Shown: positions 6,708-15,261, counted from the first letter of the stretch. The stretch: DNA of 15,542 bases from Proteobacteria bacterium UBA4457 (GCA_002390205.1 DGOV01000038.1:1-15542), one strand, 5' to 3'. Numbers and translations: made by a program. The notes: a model not told the origin generated them from the letters alone.

Positions 6708-7934
6708 TTAAAAGAATCTAATTATTTCCAATTGTATCGAGTCATCTTCTCTAACTGGATAAAAAGCATCATGATCTGCCGTGTCGTAAGTAAAACGGGC
6801 CTCTAACTCCATTTTCCAATGATTCCCAAACCGGCGGCTGGCTTCTAAATTTGTAAAATATCCCCCATTATTCATGTCTGCGCCAATTCCTCCTAGCAAT
6901 TGGGTATCCGCGGCATCGTTCATGGCAACTCTCATTGCAGTGAAAATATCGTTGTTAAAAGCACCTGTAGACTTAAAGCCTCTTTCATCCCAATGGTATT
7001 CACTTAATAGACCTAAATCTATTGCGGTACCTCCAATTCCTACAAGCGTGTATTCAAAACCACTTACAGAGGCAAAATACGTCTTATCTTGTCCCTGCCG
7101 CCTCATAACCTCTAGCTTTAGCAACCAATTTTGAAGCGTGGCTTGCAAATCTAAGCTCGTTTGGTGAATTAGATCGTAATAAGGCACCAAACTAAGCTCT
7201 CCCTGAACGGACTTTCGCGCCAAAAACCGAGGCATTCGGCTGGTCCCCCAGAAATGACTCAGACCCAGATCGAGAGGGCCTAAGTAGCCGGAAAAACGTA
7301 CCGCGTAATCAATATGCTTCTCCTCCGCAGCAGATTGGTACATGGATGAGCTTTGATCAATCTTTATACTCGAACGAAATCGTGCATCTTTATCCGGAAA
7401 AGTTCTTTCCCTGAAACCCGGCAAAACAAAAAAGTCTGCAGTACCCCAGTCCCGTACTAGCGTTAAATTCACCATTGGCTGACCCAGTTTATCCTCCAGG
7501 TCTGTGTTTTCGACCGCATCGCTTTGGTTAATAATATCTATTAAGTGGTTCGACTCGGCGACACCCCAGAATACTTTTCCTATTCCCGCCCTAAGTTCCC
7601 AGGATGTGCTGTTGTAATTGTAAATGAATTCCCGCAGATCTACATGAGTGCGCCTTGAGTCGTATTGGTCAAGTCGAGCAAACGGAACCAACAGGACGCT
7701 ATGTCTCTCATCATCCCACGTTTTGTAAAATTCAGGTTGAAAAGCTAATGACACGTTCTCATTTTTCTGATTGTCATGAAGTCCTTTATTGGGGAAAGCT
7801 CTGAACTCTAAAGACAGATACCCAGATATCTCGGTGGCTTCAGCACCTATTAGATCAGCAACGAAGAAAAAGCTAAAAACAACAACAGCTGCGAAATAGG
7901 ATAATTTATTACTCAGTACTTGGCTTAATGTCAT
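6708..7934 (-). CDS. Outer-membrane beta-barrel protein, family not recognised
   Basis: 408 residues with a clear Sec signal peptide: a short polar N-terminus, a hydrophobic core at about 12-29, and probable cleavage near residues 30-33 (IGAEA). The mature part is rich in alternating polar/hydrophobic and aromatic segments typical of transmembrane beta-strands, and the protein ends in Phe-Phe, the C-terminal aromatic residue used by the BAM machinery. A region around residues 110-150 (GKVFWGVAESNHLIDIIN) resembles conserved but uncharacterised proteobacterial barrels. It could be a porin for a hydrophobic or anionic substrate, and its position upstream of the kor-like operon hints at uptake for that pathway, which is inference. 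Only a weak AAAGG lies directly before the ATG. A TATACT box at 7947-7942 is so close that a very short leader is possible. Confidence 0.75.
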   Translation of the reverse strand: MTLSQVLSNKLSYFAAVVVFSFFFVADLIGAEATEISGYLSLEFRAFPNKGLHDNQKNENVSLAFQPEFYKTWDDERHSVLLVPFARLDQYDSRRTHVDLREFIYNYNSTSWELRAGIGKVFWGVAESNHLIDIINQSDAVENTDLEDKLGQPMVNLTLVRDWGTADFFVLPGFRERTFPDKDARFRSSIKIDQSSSMYQSAAEEKHIDYAVRFSGYLGPLDLGLSHFWGTSRMPRFLARKSVQGELSLVPYYDLIHQTSLDLQATLQNWLLKLEVMRRQGQDKTYFASVSGFEYTLVGIGGTAIDLGLLSEYHWDERGFKSTGAFNNDIFTAMRVAMNDAADTQLLGGIGADMNNGGYFTNLEASRRFGNHWKMELEARFTYDTADHDAFYPVREDDSIQLEIIRFF

Positions 7935-8049
7935 GCCTTTAAGTATACAATGAATGATGGTGAATACTAAAAATAATATTCATTATTCAGCAAGAAAATT
8001 TCTAAACGTAGAACAAAACTAGGCTTCAAAAGGTAAAGACTTTAAGTAA

Positions 8050-8077
8050 CTGAAACATTTTCTGATAGGCATAGAAT
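8050..8077 (+). promoter_or_regulatory. Candidate plus-strand sigma70 promoter in the 263-base gap
   Basis: CTGAAA (8050-8055) and TAGAAT (8072-8077) are separated by 16 bases. They match 4 of 6 and 5 of 6 consensus positions. There is no plus-strand gene here, so the product would be a short RNA ending at the hairpin at 8158-8177. Confidence 0.3.
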
Positions 8078-8083
8078 CGTGCA

Positions 8084-8177
8084 GCCGTGGTGAGCGATAG
8101 GTAGTGATTACATTTGTGGATTAGTATGCAGCAGTGCGCTCTAGACTAGTGTTGATGAAAGCCGTGTAGCTTTTTTT
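8084..8177 (+). ncRNA. Candidate small RNA, about 94 nucleotides
   Basis: The only plus-strand unit I can propose. It lies between a sigma70-like promoter (8050-8077) and an intrinsic-terminator-like hairpin (8158-8177), in a 263-base gap with no coding region. An internal GAGCG (8092-8096) can pair with CGCTC (8137-8141). I do not recognise an RNA family. It may be chance or an antisense leader. Confidence 0.22.
8158..8177 (+). terminator. Plus-strand Rho-independent terminator-like hairpin
   Basis: AAAGC (8158-8162), loop CGTGTA, GCTTT (8169-8173), with the T-run continuing to 8177. The stem extends by wobble to about 6-7 bp. Orientation is plus: on the minus strand no T-run follows, so it would not efficiently end the minus-strand acetyltransferase transcript. 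Confidence 0.45.
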
Positions 8178-8197
8178 ATTGATCTTCAAATTAAGGC

Positions 8198-8623
8198 TTA
8201 TATCAAAAGTTCCATAGCGATATGATCTATGTTCGCATCCACGAAGACATCTCCAGAGGCTACAAAACCAACACGCTCATAAAAGGCTCGTGCAGGGAGT
8301 TGCGCGTGAAGGTATATTTTGCTCATGTTGATTTCATGCGCAAAATCTAAAACAGCCAAAATTATCATGCGGCCAATACCCTGCCGGCGATGTTCTTTAA
8401 GAACGGCCATACGACCGAAGTGACCGTCATTTAGTAGTCGTGCCGTCCCCACTGGACATAGATCGTCACCGTAAGCTATCCAATGGCTAGCCACTGGATC
8501 AAACTGATCAAAATCGAGATCGAAAGGGACATTCTGCTCTTCAACAAAGACAGGGATACGCACAGCTTTTATTGACATTTCACTGACACCCCACTCTACT
8601 TTTTTGATCTTTGACCTAGGCAT
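8198..8623 (-). CDS. GNAT-family N-acetyltransferase
   Basis: 141 residues, a single GNAT domain that transfers an acetyl group from acetyl-CoA to an amine of unknown identity. The N-terminal block IRxPVFVEEQNVPFDLDFDQFD (22-42) is the form seen in ElaA/YjcF-like members. The acetyl-CoA pyrophosphate loop RRQGIG is at 79-84, and the C-terminal LPARAFYERVGF (109-120) is the usual motif B with its Tyr. The gene follows roxA by 31 bases and is probably co-transcribed, a pairing often seen in proteobacteria. The ATG has no strong ribosome site, consistent with coupling to roxA translation. Substrate unknown. Confidence 0.88.
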   Translation of the reverse strand: MPRSKIKKVEWGVSEMSIKAVRIPVFVEEQNVPFDLDFDQFDPVASHWIAYGDDLCPVGTARLLNDGHFGRMAVLKEHRRQGIGRMIILAVLDFAHEINMSKIYLHAQLPARAFYERVGFVASGDVFVDANIDHIAMELLI

Positions 8624-8654
8624 AATTAGAGATTTTTTCCAAACTTAATATTAC

Positions 8655-9614
8655 TTAATCGATTTTTCGACCATTTACAAAATGGGTGTAACTTCGGCCG
8701 GTATCTTGATCAGACTGGTTCTGTAGAACAGCTTCTCTCTTTTCTTCGGTCACTTCTACTAACGTGGGGTATTTTGGTTGGGTCATGAATTGTGCAAACC
8801 ACTCCCCTAGCATTTGATCGTCATTTAAGAGATTTAACAACATAACTTTAACTTGGTGGATATATTCTTTGGAAATCGGCTGCGCAGATCCCCTTGCAGT
8901 AAGAGGAGGGTCAATCAAATGTTCCGGCAGCAAATCGCGACTTAATAATTCTGTAGCTAAGTCATCGAGCATTTCGATTGAGTTGGGAGCCCTAAATCCA
9001 ATTGAAAAAGTAGTACATTCCCCTATCGCAACCCCATAATGGGCTGTCTTTGGCGGCAAATATAACATATCACCTGTATTCAGAACCCACTCATCTGTAG
9101 CAAAAAAATTGTCCAGAATCTTGAGCGAAGTGCCGATTTTTGAGGTAGCTTCACCAATATCTGACTCGCATATCTGCCAACGACGACTCCCTTGTCCTTG
9201 TAGCAAAAAGACATCGTAATTGTCTTTATGGGGTCCAACATTCCCACCATCCTCAGCATAGCTAATCATAATGTCGTCAATTCGCCAAGAAGGTAAAAAG
9301 TTAAAATAATCACGTAATTTTGCTACTTCTGGAACCCATAGATCTACAGCCTGAACTAGTAACGTCCAATTATCTTCTGGTAGCTCTTGAAAGCGTGTCT
9401 CATCAAAAGGACCGTGCTCCACACGGTAATCGTCCCCAATGATAAGTCGTGATTCAATTTCGGGCTCTAACGACATGGCCGCCAAGTCATCACCGTCGAT
9501 CGGTGACACGAAATCAGGAATCGCATCTCGGATGAGCAGAGGTTTTTTTTGCCAGTAATCCGTTAAAAATTCGTCTGCAGTCAGTTTGCCAAAAATTAGA
9601 TGTTCGTTACTCAT
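8655..9614 (-). CDS. roxA: Ribosomal protein L16 arginine 3-hydroxylase (RoxA/YcfD-like)
   Basis: 319-residue JmjC/cupin Fe(II)/2-oxoglutarate oxygenase. The family hydroxylates an arginine of ribosomal protein uL16 (Arg81 in E. coli). The iron triad is visible: His129-x-Asp131 in GPHKDNYDVFLLQGQGSRRW (127-146) and His192 in LPPKTAHYG. The N-terminal KPLLIRDAI (24-32) is also typical. E. coli YcfD is 373 residues, so this copy is somewhat shorter, mostly towards the C-terminal dimerisation/winged-helix part. Oxygen dependence supports an aerobic host. The ATG at 9614 has only a weak upstream GAG. The 124-base gap to mocA suggests its own transcript, shared with the GNAT gene. Confidence 0.88.
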   Translation of the reverse strand: MSNEHLIFGKLTADEFLTDYWQKKPLLIRDAIPDFVSPIDGDDLAAMSLEPEIESRLIIGDDYRVEHGPFDETRFQELPEDNWTLLVQAVDLWVPEVAKLRDYFNFLPSWRIDDIMISYAEDGGNVGPHKDNYDVFLLQGQGSRRWQICESDIGEATSKIGTSLKILDNFFATDEWVLNTGDMLYLPPKTAHYGVAIGECTTFSIGFRAPNSIEMLDDLATELLSRDLLPEHLIDPPLTARGSAQPISKEYIHQVKVMLLNLLNDDQMLGEWFAQFMTQPKYPTLVEVTEEKREAVLQNQSDQDTGRSYTHFVNGRKID

Positions 9615-9636
9615 GACCGATTAAAGCTCTTCGAGA

Positions 9637-9679
9637 CGACGCGTCGATTTATAGGTGAAAGCAACCAACGAACGCTTTC
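9637..9679. repeat. Palindrome and hairpin upstream of roxA
   Basis: A perfect 10-base palindrome, CGACGCGTCG (9637-9646), 22 bases before the roxA ATG, is followed by an inverted repeat GAAAGC (9657-9662) / GCTTTC (9674-9679) with an 11-base loop. No T-run accompanies the hairpin. They could be regulatory sites for roxA or an mRNA-processing element. This could be chance. Confidence 0.3.
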
Positions 9680-9738
9680 TGAATTGTGCCTTTCCATCAT
9701 TTTTCCTTAAAGCGACCCTCATTTCAATTAATCAGAGA

Positions 9739-10320
9739 TCACCGAAGTTCAAGGTCTTGCCGAGTGTCGATATCTTTCACAACCCCCTCGTTATTTATTT
9801 CGATAAAGCTCACATCAGACAAATGACGTTGAATAATTTCCTTAGCCCCAGTGTCCCCCTTTAAGGCAATCAGTTCTTCTCTATAGATAGCGGGGAATCC
9901 TACCGGATGCCCCATTTCCCCACAAAACAAAGGCACAGTAATTTTATTAGTCGAATTCATCAGACAGACAACTGTTTCAACTATGGTTTTTGTGACGAAC
10001 GGCATGTCCGAGAGGACTATAAGGAAGTCGGTGTCCGGCGAAGCGGCTCGGACTCCGTCGCCTAAAGTGTGAGCCATACCTTTTGCCGCATTTTCGGAAT
10101 GGGTCACAGAAAACCCGTAGGCATTAAGAACTTTGCTCGTAATGTTCTGTGGCTCTTCAACCATGATCAGCATTTTACCGACAAGAGGCTCAACCACCGT
10201 TGCTACCTGCACACAGATGGGGATATCTGAATCAGGGACTACTGCGACTAATTTATTGCCACCGAACCTTCTGGATTTTCCTCCAGCAAGTACAATTCCC
10301 GTGACTAGATTGGCCTTCAT
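9739..10320 (-). CDS. mocA: MocA-like molybdenum cofactor nucleotidyltransferase
   Basis: 193 residues of the MobA-like NTP-transferase fold. MocA makes the cytosine dinucleotide form of molybdenum cofactor used by xanthine-dehydrogenase/CO-dehydrogenase-type enzymes. The nucleotide-binding loop LAGGKSRRFGGNKL is at 11-24, the metal Asp in SDMPF at 104-108, GHPVGFP at 138-144, GDTGAK at 155-160 and DIDTRQDL at 183-190. The start is the ATG at 10320, 7 bases after the xdhC stop. The alternative TTG at 10356 lies inside xdhC and adds residues with no family match. The pairing with XdhC supports MocA over MobA. Specificity for CTP is inferred from that context, not from a residue I can point to. 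Confidence 0.82.
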   Translation of the reverse strand: MKANLVTGIVLAGGKSRRFGGNKLVAVVPDSDIPICVQVATVVEPLVGKMLIMVEEPQNITSKVLNAYGFSVTHSENAAKGMAHTLGDGVRAASPDTDFLIVLSDMPFVTKTIVETVVCLMNSTNKITVPLFCGEMGHPVGFPAIYREELIALKGDTGAKEIIQRHLSDVSFIEINNEGVVKDIDTRQDLELR

Positions 10321-10327
10321 GTCTGTT

Positions 10328-11299
10328 TTACTCAAGCCGGCTGGAACTAATTTCAACTCGATTTCTAACAGCGGTTATCTCTGTGATGATGGAAAGCGCT
10401 ATTTCTTGCGGCTTCCGGGTGTTGAGGTCGACACCAATGGGCGCATGCAGGCGTCGGATGTCCTTATCCTCCATTCCAAAGTGAGTTTTCAAGCGATCAG
10501 CTCTATTATATGTTGTTCTTTTTGAACCAAGCGCTCCTATATAAAAGGCGTCAGTTATTAACGCTTCCATAATAGCCATGTCATCTATTTTAGGATCGTG
10601 TGTTAAAGCCAAAACACAAGTCTGGCGATCTGGTTTGGCCAATCGAACAAAATCATCAGGATAGTCAGTATATATTTTACTTTCACCTTCACTAAAAGGC
10701 CATGATTCTCTATAGTCCTCTCTAGGCTCGCAAACTTTTACCTCATAATCCATTAAGTTAGCTATTTGATAAACCCATTGTGATAATTCGCCCATGCCGA
10801 CAATTAAAATTTGCCAGCTCCTTTCGTAAAGAATTTCATAGGTAGCTGATGAAAAGCCAGTTTTATCGCCATCTATAGCCGGCCGCCAGGTTATTTCTAG
10901 CGCGGGAACCTTGACACTACGAACGAGGCTAATTCCATTTTTCAGTTGTTTCACCATGTCATCAAGGGCGGACATAGAGTCTAAAGGCTCTAAAAGCAAC
11001 AAGAGCGTCCCTCCGCAAGGCAGCGTGCGCGTAGTTTCAGAGGAATACTCGATAAGCGCGGCTTCTGTTGGAAATTCATTTTGAATGAGACTTATTAATT
11101 CGTCCTCGATGCATCCCCCAGACACTGATCCTACGAACTTCCTTGATTCAGATATTGCCATCACAGCACCAATTGGCCGAGGAGAAGAACCCCACGTTTT
11201 TAACACTGTAGCAAGAACAACACGTTCTCCGGCAAGCTTCATGGAAACAGCATCTTCAATGGTTTTCGCTTCACGTTGCATTACAGACCGCGGTTCCAT
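10328..11299 (-). CDS. XdhC-family molybdenum hydroxylase maturation factor
   Basis: 323 residues, the usual XdhC/CoxI length. The protein binds molybdenum cofactor, promotes its sulfuration and hands it to a molybdenum hydroxylase. The N-terminal XdhC/CoxI domain has TWGSSPRPIGAVM (35-47), SGGCIEDE (60-67) and TLPCGGTLLLLLEPL (92-106) with Cys63 and Cys95. The C-terminal Rossmann-like domain starts with ILIVGMGELSQ (164-174), followed by LTHDPKIDD (232-240) and IGALGSKRT (254-262). AAAGGG lies 5 bases before the ATG. Stop and the mocA start are only 7 bases apart, so they form an operon. The expected partner hydroxylase subunits are not within the window. Confidence 0.88.
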   Translation of the reverse strand: MEPRSVMQREAKTIEDAVSMKLAGERVVLATVLKTWGSSPRPIGAVMAISESRKFVGSVSGGCIEDELISLIQNEFPTEAALIEYSSETTRTLPCGGTLLLLLEPLDSMSALDDMVKQLKNGISLVRSVKVPALEITWRPAIDGDKTGFSSATYEILYERSWQILIVGMGELSQWVYQIANLMDYEVKVCEPREDYRESWPFSEGESKIYTDYPDDFVRLAKPDRQTCVLALTHDPKIDDMAIMEALITDAFYIGALGSKRTTYNRADRLKTHFGMEDKDIRRLHAPIGVDLNTRKPQEIALSIITEITAVRNRVEISSSRLE

Positions 11300-11407
11300 A
11301 ACTGCCCTTTTATTTTAATACAATAATTAAACCATCAGAAAATCTGTCTTCGAGAAATCAAATACTTGGTCAAGACTCATATTAACAATATACCGTCGAA
11401 TTTTGAG

Positions 11408-12028
11408 CTAAGGCAGTTCTCCGTATTTGGATTTATAGATCTTCACTCTATTTTCTAAATCACTTTTCAAACCTTCCAAGCCTTCTGCTTTGACAATAGC
11501 GTCAAATAGTTCTCGAGATTCCGTAACCACACTTTCACCCCGGATCAGCACGTCGTATACGTACCACTTCCCGTCATTGTTTTTAAGCCTGTAAGTCACC
11601 AGTATTGGTCGTCCGTCACCTAGTATTTGGGTCTCGACAATAGCTCGATCTTTCCGAATTTGCTGACTCGTTATAATGCTCGATTGTTGTTGATACCGTT
11701 GAAATTTTTGTCTATAAGTATCTTCGAGGTATTGGGCGAGATAATCCACAAACAACTTACGTTCTTCCCCATTAGCAACTTTCCAATCCTCCGACAAAGC
11801 GCTTTGAGACATACTTCTGAAATCGAAGGACCGATCGATCAATTGGCCAATTTCAGACCACTGCTGCTGTTGGTTGAGCGAAATATTCTGTAAAATAGAA
11901 AGTGCTAGCTGTGTTGTCGTTTTTATTGTGTCGCTAGGTGATATACTATTTTTAGCAAGTGATGGCTGCATAGAGGCTAGCGCCCAAAGAGCAAAGGTAA
12001 AAACTAAGGTAGTAGGTTTAACGCTCAC
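11408..12028 (-). CDS. Ttg2D/MlaC-family periplasmic phospholipid-binding protein
   Basis: 206 residues with a signal peptide (hydrophobic core at about 6-19, cleavage near Ala25 in SLAK) and the Tol_Tol_Ttg2 domain (PF05494): FDFRSMSQSAL (69-79), a helical LxxTYRQKF segment (107-115), and the strand block WYVYDVLIRGESVV (155-168) followed by F-x-x-I-VKAEGLEGL. MlaC shuttles phospholipid between outer and inner membranes, but here no mlaFEDB genes accompany it. A role in another lipid or hopanoid system (HpnM-like) is possible. The start is GTG at 12028 with no strong ribosome site, 33 bases after ileS, so it may be co-transcribed with ileS. Confidence 0.82.
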   Translation of the reverse strand: MSVKPTTLVFTFALWALASMQPSLAKNSISPSDTIKTTTQLALSILQNISLNQQQQWSEIGQLIDRSFDFRSMSQSALSEDWKVANGEERKLFVDYLAQYLEDTYRQKFQRYQQQSSIITSQQIRKDRAIVETQILGDGRPILVTYRLKNNDGKWYVYDVLIRGESVVTESRELFDAIVKAEGLEGLKSDLENRVKIYKSKYGELP

Positions 12029-12061
12029 TATTTAAAATGCCTAAACTTTCTAGTACAGTTT

Positions 12062-15000
12062 TTATTTTACAGTACTTAACCCAATAGTCACAGCATCGCC
12101 GTTGATTATAAACGTGTCATTCCAAGTACTTGTCGTGCTTTGAAGAGATGAATTGATTTCATCTGCAAGCGTCTCTCTTTTAATGAAGTCGGTATGTTCT
12201 TCTATAGCTTTATAAGTTTCTCCAGCAGTATTAACGTTTACTATAACTCTATCTGTAAGGTTAAGATCTGCAGATTTGCGCATTGATTGGATGCGGTTCA
12301 CCAGCTCTCTAGCGCAACCTTGTAGCCTAAGTTCCTCGGTTAGCTCGGTATCAATCGCTATTGTAAGACTACCGTCCTGCGCCACGCTCCAATCGCCAAC
12401 CTCTTCGCTCATTATTTCCACATCGTTAATATCGATTTGAATAGCTTCGTTATTAACCTTTATATTTAATGTCCCACCCTCAACCAAAGTACTGATGTCA
12501 ACTGGGGAGAGCTCAGTTATGGAAGATGCCAGCGTCTTCATTTTACTTCCGAATTTTGGACCCAACGACTTGTAGTTTGCTTTTGCTCTGCGTGTGACAA
12601 TTCCAGAGGAGCTACTAATGAACTCAATACACTTTATATTGACCTCTTCAAGAATTATTGCCTCCATAGCTTGAACACTGGACTCATCGATATCTGGGGC
12701 AATGACTACAAGTAGCCTAGAAAGTGGTTGTCTGACATTTATATTACTTCGATTTCTTAGTAAAAGAACAAGCTGAACAATTTGTCTCGCAAGGCTCATT
12801 TTATGCTCAAGGTCAGGCAATTTACGCCCTTCTGTAATTGCAGGGAACAAGGCACAGTGTACTGACTCGTGGACTTCTTGAGAGGTTAGGTCATTTAGAT
12901 TTTTATATAACCAATCGCCAAAGAAAGGTGCGATAGGACTAATTAATTTGGCCAGCCCAAGAAGGCAATCGTATGTCGTTTGATAAGCACATTCTTTTTG
13001 ATGAATAGAATCCCTATCCCTTCCTTCTTGAGCCACCTGCTTCGCGGACCAAAACCGAGGACGCGACCGCCGTATATACCAGTTGGATAGTTCTTCTACG
13101 AACTTCTCAAGCTCACGTGCAGCTCTGGTAACATCATAATTATCAAACGCGTGATCAACGGTCCCGATTGTCGAATCCAAACGACTTAGAATCCATTGGT
13201 CAAGCTCACTCCTTTCACAAACCGGAATGACTGCTAATTGGTATGAGAAACCGTCAATGTTTGCGTAGCTGGACATGAAACGATAGACATTTTCTATAGT
13301 TCCGAAAAATTTCCCCCTAACTTCGGACAAGCCAGACTCAGAAAATTTCATACTGTCCCAAGGACTAGAGTTGCTCATCATATACCAACGCACAACGTCA
13401 GCTCCGTACTTATTCACTATATCGAAAGGGTTTACGGTATTCCCTTTCGATTTGGACATTTTTTCGCCTTTCTCGTCTAAAACAAGACCGTTTACTATCA
13501 CATTCTTAAATGCAACATTCTTTTGAGCCAAAGTTGCGATTGCATGTAACGTATAGAACCACCCTCTTGTCTGATCCACTCCTTCGCAAATGAAATCTGC
13601 AGGAAAATGCTTTTCGAAAAGTTCTTTATTTTCAAACGGATAATGCCACTGAGCATAGGGCATCGCTCCAGAATCGAACCAAACATCAAGTACGTCAGTT
13701 ACTCGTCGCATCGTCCCGCCATCAGGCGCCGCCCAGGTGATCTCATCAACGAAAGGACGATGAAGGTCAAGCTCATCCGGTGCAGCATTCAAATTAGATT
13801 TTTCTCTTAATTCCGCTATTGACCCTATCACTTCAAAGTATTCAGACCCCTCTTTATCCGAGACCCAAATAGGGAGAGGAGTTCCCCAGTATCGTTTTCG
13901 ACTTAACGCCCAATCCACATTATTTTCTAGCCAATTTCCAAATCTACCATCCTGAATCGATGGGGGATACCAATTAATAGTCTTATTTCTTGCGACGAGA
14001 TCGTCTTTAACGGCAGTAGTTTTGATGAACCAACTATCAACCGGATAACTCATTAAAGGAGTACCTTTACGCCAATCGTGCGGATAATTATGAGTATAAT
14101 TAAGTCGCTTATACAAAAGTCCTTTCTCTTTAAGATCTCTGATTATTATTTTGTCTGCATCTTTGAACCATAGCCCACCTACTAAAGGCGTTTCATCAGT
14201 AAAGTGTCCGTTCGCCAGAACTGGGTTTACTAACGGCAGTCCGAGTTTCGCCCCGACTATTGAATCGTCCGCACCGAATGCTGGGGCCATATGAACGATG
14301 CCAGTTCCGTCTTCCACTGTCACAAAGTCAGCCGAACATACTTTCCAACAGTCTTCGGTGTACTCAATGGTAGGGATAGTGAAGAGCGGAGTATATGCCA
14401 TACCCACTAATTCTTTTCCCTCCTGTTCTCTAACAATTGAGTAATTCTCGTCAGTCAAAACCTTCAAACAATCTTCGGCAAGAATAAGCTTTTCTCCGCC
14501 CATATCGATTGTTACGTACTTTACCCGAGGGTTGATAGCAAGGGAAAGATTTGACATTAGTGTCCAAGGTGTAGTCGTCCAAGCCAATAGATAAGTGTCG
14601 TTAAAATCAGCACAAGGGAAGCGAACAAATACGCTGGGATCAGTTACTTCTTTATACCCAAGAGAAACTTCATGAGAAGATAATACTGTTCCCGTTCCTG
14701 GGCTGTACCATTGTACTTTATGACCTTTGTATAAAAAGCCATTGTCGTAAATTTTCTTGATTAGCCACCATACAGTCTCTATGTAATTATTATGGTACGT
14801 GACATATGGATTATCTAAATCAACCCAGTAGCCTATCCTGCGCGTTAATTCGTCCCACTCCTTTTTGTAGCGCACTACACTCGCTTTACAAGCCGCGTTA
14901 AACTCCTCAATACCAAACGTTTCAACTTCTTCTCTGCCGTTTAAACCTAATTGTTTTTCTACTTCTATCTCTACAGGAAGTCCATGAGTATCCCATCCAC

Positions 15001-15253
15001 CTTTCCGAAGGACTTGATAGCCTTTCAAAGATTTGTATCGACAAAAAGAATCTTTGATAGTACGTCCTACCACATGATGTATCCCGGGACGACCGTTAGC
15101 GGTAGGAGGCCCTTCGAAGAAAGTAAACACTGGGGCAGTTTTGCGCGCGTCTTCACTTTTCTTAAGTATCCCAGCTCCGTCCCAGAATTCCAGGATTTCA
15201 TTCTCAAGATCAGGAAGATTTAGAGTTTTTGTTTCGAGGAATTTTTTAGCCAT
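12062..15253 (-). CDS. ileS: Isoleucyl-tRNA synthetase, type 2 (eukaryote-like)
   Basis: 1063 residues, longer than type 1 bacterial IleRS (about 940). It charges tRNA-Ile. The class I signature region reads GIHH at 57-60 (a G-x-H-H form) instead of H-x-G-H. KMSKS is intact at 597-601. The editing (CP1) domain looks functional: TTTPWT at 226-231 and DGTGIVHMAPAFGADD at 314-329. LDVWFDSG is at 521-528, and the anticodon-binding domain and long C-terminal extension lie beyond 690. The cysteine pair of the type 1 CWRC zinc site is absent (HDWRKG at 391-396). These traits mark type 2, a class known for mupirocin resistance. The ATG at 15253 follows sufE by 8 bases. It is probably the housekeeping enzyme, but a second copy elsewhere cannot be excluded. 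Confidence 0.96.
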   Translation of the reverse strand: MAKKFLETKTLNLPDLENEILEFWDGAGILKKSEDARKTAPVFTFFEGPPTANGRPGIHHVVGRTIKDSFCRYKSLKGYQVLRKGGWDTHGLPVEIEVEKQLGLNGREEVETFGIEEFNAACKASVVRYKKEWDELTRRIGYWVDLDNPYVTYHNNYIETVWWLIKKIYDNGFLYKGHKVQWYSPGTGTVLSSHEVSLGYKEVTDPSVFVRFPCADFNDTYLLAWTTTPWTLMSNLSLAINPRVKYVTIDMGGEKLILAEDCLKVLTDENYSIVREQEGKELVGMAYTPLFTIPTIEYTEDCWKVCSADFVTVEDGTGIVHMAPAFGADDSIVGAKLGLPLVNPVLANGHFTDETPLVGGLWFKDADKIIIRDLKEKGLLYKRLNYTHNYPHDWRKGTPLMSYPVDSWFIKTTAVKDDLVARNKTINWYPPSIQDGRFGNWLENNVDWALSRKRYWGTPLPIWVSDKEGSEYFEVIGSIAELREKSNLNAAPDELDLHRPFVDEITWAAPDGGTMRRVTDVLDVWFDSGAMPYAQWHYPFENKELFEKHFPADFICEGVDQTRGWFYTLHAIATLAQKNVAFKNVIVNGLVLDEKGEKMSKSKGNTVNPFDIVNKYGADVVRWYMMSNSSPWDSMKFSESGLSEVRGKFFGTIENVYRFMSSYANIDGFSYQLAVIPVCERSELDQWILSRLDSTIGTVDHAFDNYDVTRAARELEKFVEELSNWYIRRSRPRFWSAKQVAQEGRDRDSIHQKECAYQTTYDCLLGLAKLISPIAPFFGDWLYKNLNDLTSQEVHESVHCALFPAITEGRKLPDLEHKMSLARQIVQLVLLLRNRSNINVRQPLSRLLVVIAPDIDESSVQAMEAIILEEVNIKCIEFISSSSGIVTRRAKANYKSLGPKFGSKMKTLASSITELSPVDISTLVEGGTLNIKVNNEAIQIDINDVEIMSEEVGDWSVAQDGSLTIAIDTELTEELRLQGCARELVNRIQSMRKSADLNLTDRVIVNVNTAGETYKAIEEHTDFIKRETLADEINSSLQSTTSTWNDTFIINGDAVTIGLSTVK

Positions 15254-15261
15254 TTTATTTT

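Noticed and set aside
10321..10356. TTG start for the MocA-like gene
   Set aside because: The added 12 residues lie partly inside xdhC and precede the family N-terminus; the ATG at 10320 directly precedes the conserved strand.
11379..11391. ATATT-AAC-AATAT inverted repeat between the mlaC-like gene and xdhC
   Set aside because: Short and AT-rich; likely by chance in an AT-rich spacer.
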